Origin: Maricurvus nonylphenolicus
GTDB taxonomy: Bacteria > Pseudomonadota > Gammaproteobacteria > Pseudomonadales > Cellvibrionaceae
Reading direction: 5' to 3'
Length of the DNA stretch: 64,000 bases
NCBI RefSeq assembly: GCF_042854845.1
Contig: NZ_AP031498.1
Coordinates: 2,790,001 to 2,854,000, forward strand
Positions 57,328 through 64,000 of the stretch are shown piece after piece; the first letter of the stretch is position 1, and each line of letters opens with the position of its first letter. A program made the translations under genes and the position numbers. A model generated the notes under the pieces. It was not told where the DNA came from and searched no databases. It saw only the letters and a program-made list of their open reading frames with translations.

Positions 57328-58686
57328 ATGGCTACCCCACACCTAGTGGAAATACCCTACCAGTCCAGCCTTGGCTATTTCCTTGCTATTCGCCATATGT
57401 CATGGCCTGTGTGGCTTGACTCAGGCCCGGAAGCCAGCAATCGAGGCCGTTATGACATTTTGGCTGCCGCTCCTGAAACACAACTGATCAGCTCAGGCAA
57501 CAACGTCAGCATAACAACCAAAGAACAAAGCCTGACGCGAACAGGCAACCCCCTGGACATTCTGGCCGAACACCTACCTGACTACACCTGCTGTGGAAAA
57601 GCTGACATTCCTTTTTGTGGTGGCGCTATTGGCTACCTAGCCTACGACCTTGGCCGCCAATTGGAAACCCTGCCCGAACAGGCAGAGAATGACATACAGC
57701 TACCCGATATGCAGATCGGTATCTATTCCTGGGCCGTGGTACAGGATCACATGCTGAAGCGCAGCCATCTGGTGGCCCTGCCAAGTGTTGAGCGATGTGA
57801 ACTTGAACAATTGGCAGAGCAATTAAAACGCCCTAAAGACATTAATACACCTTTTAAAATCAAAGGGTTAGAGTCTAATTTTGATGTAGAATCTTATTCC
57901 AAAGCCTTCACCAAAATACAGGAATATATCCATGCCGGTGATTGCTATCAGGTAAATCTGGCGCAACGGTTCAGCGGCGACTATTCCGGAGACCCTCTAA
58001 CCGCCTATATCGAACTAAGGAAAAAACTTCCTTCACCCTTTAGCGGTTATTTTGAGCCCGACCAGGGCGCCATCCTCAGCCTTTCTCCAGAACGCTTCGT
58101 GGAAGTAAAGCAACGCCGAGTGAAAACACAGCCAATCAAAGGCACCATCTCGCGAGGATCTACCCCTGAACAAGACCAAAGCAACGCGTATGCACTTAAG
58201 AACAGCGTTAAAGATCGCGCGGAAAACCTGATGATTGTCGACCTGCTTCGCAACGACCTAAGCAAAGTTTGCAGCGAGGGCAGCGTCTCGACAACCCGCC
58301 TATTCGACCTGGAAAGCTACGCCAACGTTCATCACCTTGTTAGCACCATTGAAGCAGAACTTGAAGAGCAGGAAACGCCTACCTCTCTGTTAAAAAGCAG
58401 CTTCCCCGGCGGCTCTATCACCGGCGCACCTAAAATCCGCGCCATGGAAATCATCGAGGAACTGGAACCCTGCAGACGCTCCGCCTACTGTGGCAGCCTG
58501 GGCTATATCAGCGCCAACCAGAATATGGATACCAATATTGCAATTCGCACCCTGGTTTGCGACCAAAGTAATCGCATCCACTGCTGGGGTGGTGGCGGCA
58601 TCGTAGCGGATTCAGATATGGAAACGGAATACCAGGAAAGCCTCACCAAAATCGGCGTTATCCTCGACACCCTTCAAAGCCTGTAA
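57328..58686 (+). CDS. pabB: aminodeoxychorismate synthase component I
   Basis: Converts chorismate to 4-amino-4-deoxychorismate for folate synthesis, with ammonia from PabA. It has 452 residues from ATG 57328, where the N-terminus (MATPHLVEIPYQSSLGYF) matches related PabB; frames from 57244 or 57286 add unconserved residues. The PIKGT motif (PabB-type rather than the PIAGT of TrpE), SLSPERFVE and the C-terminal GSITGAPKIRAMEIIEELEP are present. Confidence 0.93.
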   Translation: MATPHLVEIPYQSSLGYFLAIRHMSWPVWLDSGPEASNRGRYDILAAAPETQLISSGNNVSITTKEQSLTRTGNPLDILAEHLPDYTCCGKADIPFCGGAIGYLAYDLGRQLETLPEQAENDIQLPDMQIGIYSWAVVQDHMLKRSHLVALPSVERCELEQLAEQLKRPKDINTPFKIKGLESNFDVESYSKAFTKIQEYIHAGDCYQVNLAQRFSGDYSGDPLTAYIELRKKLPSPFSGYFEPDQGAILSLSPERFVEVKQRRVKTQPIKGTISRGSTPEQDQSNAYALKNSVKDRAENLMIVDLLRNDLSKVCSEGSVSTTRLFDLESYANVHHLVSTIEAELEEQETPTSLLKSSFPGGSITGAPKIRAMEIIEELEPCRRSAYCGSLGYISANQNMDTNIAIRTLVCDQSNRIHCWGGGGIVADSDMETEYQESLTKIGVILDTLQSL

Positions 58687-58701
58687 CCCTCATAATCAAA
58701 C

Positions 58702-58740
58702 AAAAAAGGCCGCAACACTTGCAGTGATGCGGCCTTTTTA
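58702..58740. terminator. bidirectional terminator between pabB and thrH
   Basis: AAAAAGGCCGCA and TGCGGCCTTTTT form a 12-bp stem with a loop that itself can pair (CACT with AGTG). T-runs on both strands serve the convergent pabB and thrH. Confidence 0.85.
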
Positions 58741-58759
58741 ATGACTTAGAAAAACTATA

Positions 58760-59377
58760 TTACAAGGTCAAATTGCGATCACTGGCCTTGATAAACTCTT
58801 TCTTTAAGTCTTCATAGGTGTGCACTGCAGGATACTGCGGGAATTCATCAATAACGTTCTGCGGAGACTTAAACAGAATACCTGCATCAGCTTCAGCCAG
58901 CATGGTCGTATCATTGTAGGAATCACCTGCAGCGATGGTGCGATAGTACAAGGACTTAAATGCTACGATGGACTGACGCTTTGGGTTTGGCTGACGGATT
59001 TTATAGTCAACAACCTTACCAGACTCATCAACACCCAACTTGTGACAAAACAGCGTTGGATACCCCAACTGCTTCATCAGGGGGCCAGCAAATTCATAGA
59101 AGGTGTCAGATAGAATAATGACTTGGAAACGCTCGCGCAGCCAATCTACAAACTCCTTGGCGCCATCCAGAGGACTCAAGGTTGAAATCACTTCCTGAAT
59201 CTCGTTCAAACCAAGATTGTGCTTCGCCAATACACCCAGGCGCATGGTCATCAGTTCGTCATAGCATGGAATATCGCGAGTCGTAGCCTTCAACTCTTCG
59301 ATACCGGTCTTTTCAGCAAATTTGATCCAAATTTCGGGGATCAATACCCCTTCTAAATCTAAACAAGCGAGTTCCAC
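58760..59377 (-). CDS. thrH: bifunctional phosphoserine phosphatase/homoserine phosphotransferase ThrH
   Basis: A 205-residue HAD enzyme; Pseudomonas ThrH dephosphorylates phosphoserine and can transfer the phosphate to homoserine. Motif I is DLEGVLIPEIW (the second acidic residue of DxD is Glu, as in ThrH), motif II is ILSDTFYEF, and motif IV is AAGDSYNDTTM. It stands alone, convergent with pabB. Confidence 0.92.
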   Translation of the reverse strand: MELACLDLEGVLIPEIWIKFAEKTGIEELKATTRDIPCYDELMTMRLGVLAKHNLGLNEIQEVISTLSPLDGAKEFVDWLRERFQVIILSDTFYEFAGPLMKQLGYPTLFCHKLGVDESGKVVDYKIRQPNPKRQSIVAFKSLYYRTIAAGDSYNDTTMLAEADAGILFKSPQNVIDEFPQYPAVHTYEDLKKEFIKASDRNLTL

Positions 59378-59882
59378 GTGTTTAATCCCCTAACATTTAA
59401 GGCTGGCATAAATCGGCCCATTCGGACCCGTTTTAAAAAGATGCGCCAATCTACCCTGTTCGCCCTCCGACCGCAAATACTTCTCCTTTTTCACGTGGAA
59501 CATATAATCAAAACGATTAAAAACCAACCACAACCAAAACTGTTTAACATTTAGGCAGCACGCTAAACCCCTCGTATTTGCTGGCCATAACACCAGATAG
59601 TGCGTACAAGCATAAATAAAACCACCACATAGTGTGCAAACGCAGCCCAAAATGCGCAATTATAAATCAATGTTCCACAACCCATAAATTTAATCTCTTA
59701 CACACCAACAAAAAGCACATACATTTGAGCTATAAGGCTATGACCTATCCGTATTGTTAAGTTGTAAACAGCTCTGGTATCCTTCGCCGCCTAATAAAGC
59801 TCGCCATTAGAGCAGCTAAACGCAAGCAAAGGCGCCCATAAGCGCCACACCGTGATTACTGATAAAACGTAGGATTTCGACC
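59378..59882. other. intergenic region between divergent thrH and cysH
   Basis: About 505 bp, AT-rich. A weak promoter match toward cysH (TTGTTA at 59754, 18-bp spacer, TATCCT at 59778) is present. CysB probably binds here, but its site is too degenerate to place by eye. An 89-codon frame on the minus strand (59390-59659) has no family signature and is not called. Confidence 0.45.
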
Positions 59883-60605
59883 ATGACGGCAATTGATACC
59901 GTAGATCTGGATGCCAAACTGCAACAGCAAGAGCCTAAGGACATCATCGCTTACGCTCTTGAGCAGTTCGATAACATCACCATCTCCTTCAGTGGTGCTG
60001 AAGATGTTGTCCTGATCGACATGGCAAGCAAAATCAATCCTGACATCCAGGTTTTCTGCCTCGATACAGGCCGTCTACATGCTGAAACCTACCAATATAT
60101 TGAAAAGGTACGCGAGCATTACGGCATATCTATAGATGTCGTATCTCCTGACGGTGAAGCCGTGCGCAAGCTGGTTGCCGAAAAAGGCCTGTTCAGCTTC
60201 TACAAGGACAATCACCAGGAATGCTGTGGCGTGCGTAAAATTGCCCCATTGCGCAAGAAATTGCTGGAAGTCGACGCCTGGATCACCGGTCAGCGTAAAG
60301 ACCAAAGCCCTGGCACTCGCGCCAGCATTCCTGTTATCCAGGACGACAAAGTCTTTGCTCGCCCCGGCGAGACACTGACCAAGTTTAACCCACTGGCCAA
60401 CTGGAGCTCGAAGCAAGTCTGGGACTATATTCGCATGTTCGATGTACCTTACAATGAACTACACGACAAAGGCTTCACCTCCATTGGCTGTGAGCCCTGC
60501 ACCCGCCCTACTGGCCCAAATCAGCATGAGCGTGAAGGTCGCTGGTGGTGGGAAGAGGCAACCAAAAAGGAATGTGGCCTGCACGGCGGTAATATCAAGA
60601 AGTAA
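59883..60605 (+). CDS. cysH: assimilatory adenylylsulfate/phosphoadenylylsulfate reductase CysH, [4Fe-4S] type
   Basis: Reduces activated sulfate to sulfite. In its 240 residues, C114-C115 (ECCGVRK) and C203-x2-C206 (GCEPC) are the four iron-sulfur ligands typical of APS reductases, and C231 (KECGLHGG) is the catalytic cysteine. The enterobacterial PAPS reductase lacks the four cluster cysteines, so this enzyme likely prefers APS. cysB is in the same window. Confidence 0.95.
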   Translation: MTAIDTVDLDAKLQQQEPKDIIAYALEQFDNITISFSGAEDVVLIDMASKINPDIQVFCLDTGRLHAETYQYIEKVREHYGISIDVVSPDGEAVRKLVAEKGLFSFYKDNHQECCGVRKIAPLRKKLLEVDAWITGQRKDQSPGTRASIPVIQDDKVFARPGETLTKFNPLANWSSKQVWDYIRMFDVPYNELHDKGFTSIGCEPCTRPTGPNQHEREGRWWWEEATKKECGLHGGNIKK

Positions 60606-60634
60606 TACTGCTGAGCAATGAATTAGGAGTACTA

Positions 60635-60970
60635 ATGAAGATTACACTGGTTAAAAAGATTCTGGCTGACGGCTCACCTTGTAAAAAGTGTGCCGATGTA
60701 CTGCAAAAGCTGGAAGACAGCGGTCAAATGGCACAAATCAACGAAGTTTTGGTTGCCGATGAGCGTGATCCGGAAAGCCCAGGCATGAAGCTATCCGCCA
60801 AGCTGGACGTTAACCGCGCCCCTTTCTTTGTCGTTGAAGAAGACGGTAAAGAGCCTGTCGTTTACACCGTTTATTTTAAGTTTGTTAAGGAAGTACTGGA
60901 TCAAAAGACCAGTGAAGAAGAAGAACTTAAAGAAATCATGAATGACAATCCGGATCTGGACTTCCTGTAA
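60635..60970 (+). CDS. thioredoxin/glutaredoxin-like protein with CKKC motif
   Basis: A 111-residue protein with a CxxC (C16-K-K-C19) in the first loop, then a thioredoxin-like pattern including NRAPFFVVEEDGKEPVVYT with the cis-proline APF. The C-terminal 25 residues are very acidic (EEEELKEIMNDNPDLDF). It begins 29 bp after cysH on the same strand, so it could be the electron donor for the reductase. That role is inferred. Confidence 0.75.
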   Translation: MKITLVKKILADGSPCKKCADVLQKLEDSGQMAQINEVLVADERDPESPGMKLSAKLDVNRAPFFVVEEDGKEPVVYTVYFKFVKEVLDQKTSEEEELKEIMNDNPDLDFL

Positions 60971-61045
60971 TCAGACCGCTATCAGTGCAGCAGGTAAAGA
61001 CCCAAACCCTTACCTGCTCGTCACCTCGCTTCTCGCCAGCGCATC

Positions 61046-61447
61046 CTAGCTTTTTCTAACCGTAAACGCCGTTATCTCATTACTGGCTGCCGATACCGTA
61101 CATACCGCCTGGGCACTGTAACTGTATTTCGAATAAAAACTGCCAGGCTTTTCAATCACCTCAAGATCAACATATACCACATGAGCATTGTCTTTCTCGT
61201 CATAGCGACTTGAACGGGAATCAACCGTTACATGGCGAAGCTTATAAGGAATGGCTTTTTGGATATGATCACGGCACGGAAAGAATGCATCACTCAAGTT
61301 GTAAGCTATGCGACCACTGCCGTCACCACTCCGCGCATCAATCTCATCTGTTGAAGAATTAGTGACATACAATGTGGTCGCCACAGAGGCACCTATGACC
61401 GTACTTGCAGCCGCAAAAACCGTGAGAATCTCTTTTGTTTTTAGCAC
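61046..61447 (-). CDS. hypothetical membrane-anchored protein
   Basis: A 133-residue protein with an N-terminal hydrophobic segment (VFAAASTVIGASVATTLYV, about 9-27) that is a signal anchor, then a soluble domain with two separated cysteines (FFPCRDHIQKA, AVCTVSAAS). No domain is recognised. It lies between the cysH pair and cysB. Confidence 0.6.
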   Translation of the reverse strand: MLKTKEILTVFAAASTVIGASVATTLYVTNSSTDEIDARSGDGSGRIAYNLSDAFFPCRDHIQKAIPYKLRHVTVDSRSSRYDEKDNAHVVYVDLEVIEKPGSFYSKYSYSAQAVCTVSAASNEITAFTVRKS

Positions 61448-61576
61448 TATTATGTCCCCTACGCTTTAACCGCTGAAATAAACCGTTGGATAAATTTATT
61501 ATAGCGATTCAAATGCCAAAAGCTGGCCGCATGAACAAACTTGTGAAATGGTCTACATCTCTTTTGCGAGACATAT

Positions 61577-61606
61577 AAAAAAAGGGCCTATAAAAGCCCC
61601 TTTTTT
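61577..61606. terminator. terminator between cysB and the hypothetical gene
   Basis: An A-run with GGGC pairs with GCCC and a T-run around an 8-nt loop, with one mismatch. It lies 15 bp beyond the cysB stop. Confidence 0.75.
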
Positions 61607-61620
61607 AATCAGCCAACCCC

Positions 61621-62595
61621 TTAGTAGGTGGGTAACTCTATATGCTCAAAGAGCTCATCCAGTTCCGCTTTGGAATGGCGGTTATAGGCTTCCGAGACAA
61701 CCTCACGATTGAGGTGAGGCGCAAACTGCTCAATGAAGTCATACATATAACCACGCAGGAATGTGCCACGACGGAAACCAATTTTGGTGGTGCTAGCCTG
61801 GAACATATGACTGGCATCAAGTGCAACCAAATCATCGTCCAACTCTTCGTCATAGGCCATTTTAGCAACAATACCGATACCCAACCCCAGGCGGACATAG
61901 GTTTTGATCACATCGGCATCGGCCGCAGTAAATACCACCTTGGGTGCTAAACCACGCTCAATAAAGGCTTCGTCGAGTTTTGAGCGGCCGGTGAAACCGA
62001 ACACATAAGTCACAATTGGATGCTTGGCTACATCCTCCAAACTTAAGCTCGATACATGACACAATGGATGATCTTTAGGAACGATAATACAGCGATTCCA
62101 ACGATAACAAGGCATCATCAACAGGTCGCTGAATAACTCCAGGGCCTCGGTGGCAATGGCGAAGTCGACGGTACCATCGGCAGCCATTTCAGAAATTTGC
62201 ATTGGTGTTCCCTGATGCATATGCAGGGATACATCGGGGTATTCATTGATAAAGCTGCCAATAACCTTCGGCAACGCGTAGCGTGCTTGGGTATGTGTAG
62301 TTGCCAGGGACAAGCTACCTTTCTTTTCATTGCTGAACTCTTGCGCAACCTGCTTGATGCTTTCTACTTTGCGCAATATTTCTCCGGCGGTTTTTAAGAT
62401 CGCCTCACCAGCAGGGGTGATGCGCGTCAAATGTTTGCCGCTTCTGGAGAAAACCTCGACCCCTAACTCATCTTCCAATAACCGAATCTGCTTACTGATG
62501 CCAGGCTGGGACGTGTACAGACTCTGCGCTGTGGCAGAGACATTCAAGTCGTGATGCGCGACTTCCCAGATATAACGCAGCTGTTGCAGTTTCAT
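61621..62595 (-). CDS. cysB: HTH-type transcriptional regulator CysB
   Basis: A LysR-family activator of cysteine biosynthesis genes, induced by N-acetylserine. It has 324 residues from ATG 62595 (MKLQQLRYIWEVAHHDLNVS); an in-frame start at 62616 adds seven. The HTH is SATAQSLYTSQPGISKQIRLLEDEL. The effector domain has TTHTQARYALP and VFTAADADVIKTYVRLGLGIGIV. It is divergent from a TauE-type permease gene. Confidence 0.96.
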   Translation of the reverse strand: MKLQQLRYIWEVAHHDLNVSATAQSLYTSQPGISKQIRLLEDELGVEVFSRSGKHLTRITPAGEAILKTAGEILRKVESIKQVAQEFSNEKKGSLSLATTHTQARYALPKVIGSFINEYPDVSLHMHQGTPMQISEMAADGTVDFAIATEALELFSDLLMMPCYRWNRCIIVPKDHPLCHVSSLSLEDVAKHPIVTYVFGFTGRSKLDEAFIERGLAPKVVFTAADADVIKTYVRLGLGIGIVAKMAYDEELDDDLVALDASHMFQASTTKIGFRRGTFLRGYMYDFIEQFAPHLNREVVSEAYNRHSKAELDELFEHIELPTY

Positions 62596-62739
62596 ATGCC
62601 CTCCGAATGGCTGCACTACTGATTATAAAAATATACGAAAATATTCTTTTCCAGAATAGATAGAATTCAGTATATTTGCCAGCCAAATTTTACTTTTGAT
62701 TCTGATAAAAACCGCTATCAATAACTTTAGCCTATATTC

Positions 62740-63516
62740 ATGGAAATCTTGCTTTATATTTTAGCCGGGGCTGCCGTAGGGTTAGCTGTAGGAATTACCG
62801 GTGTTGGTGGCGGCTCCCTGATGACCCCCCTGCTCATCTTATTCGGATTTCCATACCATATCGCCATTGGTACCGATTTGATGTATGCCGCCATCACCAA
62901 GGCCGGCGGCGTTGTTGCCCACAAGCGCCAAGGCACTATTCGTTGGCAACTGGTAATACTGTTAGCGGCAGGAAGTATTCCCGCTGCACTATTAACTGCA
63001 TTTTTATTGGATCAAGTCTTTACCGATGCCCATGATTACGGCCCCCTGTTAACCACCAGCCTGGGGATTATGCTGATTCTAACCTCTGCAGTACTGCTGT
63101 TTAAAAGCCGCATGACTGAGCAGGTGCACACAAAGCCCCCTTCCTGGGCACAACGCCACGCCAAGCCCATAACCGTCATAATGGGCTTTATACTAGGCAC
63201 ACTGGTAACACTGAGCTCCGTCGGTGCCGGCGCCATTTGTGCAGCCATATTATTGGTACTCTACCCTCGCCTTCCAGCTTTGCACGTAGTAGGTACAGAT
63301 ATCGCTCACGCCGTACCGCTGACACTGATTGCCGGCCTGGGTCATATGATCTTTTTGGGGAATGTCGACTTCAGCCTATTGGCTTGCCTGCTTATCGGTT
63401 CGCTACCAGCGATCCATGTGGGAACAAGACTAGGAGCCAAGCTGCCCAATCAAGTGTTACAGCCTATTCTTGCCAGCATTTTGATGATTCTGGGAATTAA
63501 GTTCGCGCTTTTCTAG
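62740..63516 (+). CDS. sulfite exporter TauE/SafE family permease
   Basis: A 258-residue integral membrane protein with about eight hydrophobic segments in two repeats. The first repeat is AGAAVGLAVGITGVGGGSLMTP and the second FILGTLVTLSSVGAGAICAA. The family moves sulfite, sulfonates or other organic anions. Its place directly divergent from cysB suggests a CysB-linked sulfur role. The substrate is inferred. Confidence 0.92.
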   Translation: MEILLYILAGAAVGLAVGITGVGGGSLMTPLLILFGFPYHIAIGTDLMYAAITKAGGVVAHKRQGTIRWQLVILLAAGSIPAALLTAFLLDQVFTDAHDYGPLLTTSLGIMLILTSAVLLFKSRMTEQVHTKPPSWAQRHAKPITVIMGFILGTLVTLSSVGAGAICAAILLVLYPRLPALHVVGTDIAHAVPLTLIAGLGHMIFLGNVDFSLLACLLIGSLPAIHVGTRLGAKLPNQVLQPILASILMILGIKFALF

Positions 63517-63538
63517 ACAAACAGGAAAGGCAAGGATA

Positions 63539-64000
63539 TTAGCGGAGTGTCGCACCACCGAGGTTGCCGGTGCGGCCATGCAGCTTCTGCGGATCCATCA
63601 TTGGCACCATATATACCGGCACCTTGGATAACTGTAAAACTTTACTGGTGACAGAGCCAATTACATTGCCATCGAGCGCCTGAGCACCGTGACTCCCCAT
63701 GACAATCAGGTCTGCCTGCTGTTCACGCGACTCCCTCAAGATAATCTCTGCCGGCTTACCCTGAAGCACCCTAATCGCCGCTATTCGGGCAATATCCTTG
63801 TCTGACTCCATATATTGATCGGCTAGTGCCTCAAGAATTTTGTGCTTGATATTGGTGAGCATGCCAGAGGACCCTGACTCACCAAAGGGGTTGTCCTGGG
63901 GATCTTCCAGATAGGTTTCCACGACAGCCTGAGCAAAGCTACTAAGTGGCTCTACCGCGTGCACCACAACTATTGAAGCGTTACAGTTCTTCGCCAGTTC
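63539..64000 (-). CDS. universal stress protein UspA family (C-terminal part; runs off the right edge)
   Basis: An open frame from the window edge to the stop at 63539, about 153 visible residues. The ATP-binding pattern GX2GX9GS/T appears as VMGSHGAQALDGNVIGSVTS, preceded by ILRESREQQADLIVMG. The upstream part ELAKNCNASIVVVHAVEP is a typical first-strand region, so the real start is beyond the edge; the GTG at 63967 is internal. It is convergent with the TauE-type gene. Confidence 0.9.
   Translation of the reverse strand, partial: ELAKNCNASIVVVHAVEPLSSFAQAVVETYLEDPQDNPFGESGSSGMLTNIKHKILEALADQYMESDKDIARIAAIRVLQGKPAEIILRESREQQADLIVMGSHGAQALDGNVIGSVTSKVLQLSKVPVYMVPMMDPQKLHGRTGNLGGATLR

Noticed and set aside
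59390..59659. 89-codon minus-strand frame downstream of the cysH promoter region
   Set aside because: Composition resembles random AT-rich DNA; no domain and no plausible start signal.

Overview
The chromosomal flanks look like a gammaproteobacterium of the Pseudomonadales/Cellvibrionales kind. The left flank has the order clpA-clpS-cspD-icd-rluE-nudJ-mnmA-hflD-purB-roxA, followed by an rluC/rne divergon. The right flank has a tusDCBE sulfur relay, rraA, pabB, thrH, a [4Fe-4S]-type cysH and cysB. No species is claimed.

Layout. 1-16506 is core chromosome (protein quality control, TCA cycle, nucleotide and tRNA/rRNA modification, RNase E), ending in an intact tRNA-Ser(UGA). 16480-52435 is a complete-looking P2-family prophage of about 36 kb, bounded by a perfect 28-bp direct repeat of the tRNA-Ser 3' end. 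52436-64000 is core chromosome again (BI-1 membrane protein, tus genes, YjbQ, RraA, a Rieske protein with an alpha/beta-hydrolase-fold protein, PabB, ThrH, CysH, CysB, a TauE-type permease and a Usp protein cut by the window edge).

Prophage organisation. Next to attL are a small membrane protein gene, the integrase, and an XRE regulator whose 3' end overlaps a DNA methyltransferase gene tail to tail. A roughly 10-kb leftward early operon reads from a CI/early divergent promoter near 30300: first small gene, CII-like protein, Ogr-like zinc finger, KilAC-like protein, primase-helicase, many small unknown genes and a second, minimal tyrosine recombinase. The late genes D, U, T, E/E', FII, FI, G, H, I, J, W, V, S, R, lysis cassette, X, L, M, N and O are leftward; P and Q are rightward. 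The E/E' programmed -1 frameshift is visible at T_TTT_TTC. A cargo gene for a deoxyribosyltransferase-like (DRHyd/TIR-like) protein lies between the portal gene Q and a probable cos site, and is a candidate anti-phage effector.

Most interesting non-routine signals: (1) a run of small early genes separated by a repeated TGTAC element just ahead of each Shine-Dalgarno, including a perfect 219-bp duplication of one gene that begins and ends at that element, beside the second recombinase; (2) a 21-bp palindrome with identical arms upstream of V and in the O/P divergent region, a candidate late-activator site; (3) a different 15-bp palindrome present twice, near int and downstream of D; (4) a highly structured 136-nt segment in the early operon; (5) the cargo gene with CI-operator-like sequence in its promoter region; (6) a GGTAAT/ATTACC motif array beside attR; (7) a frameshifted 45-codon gene.
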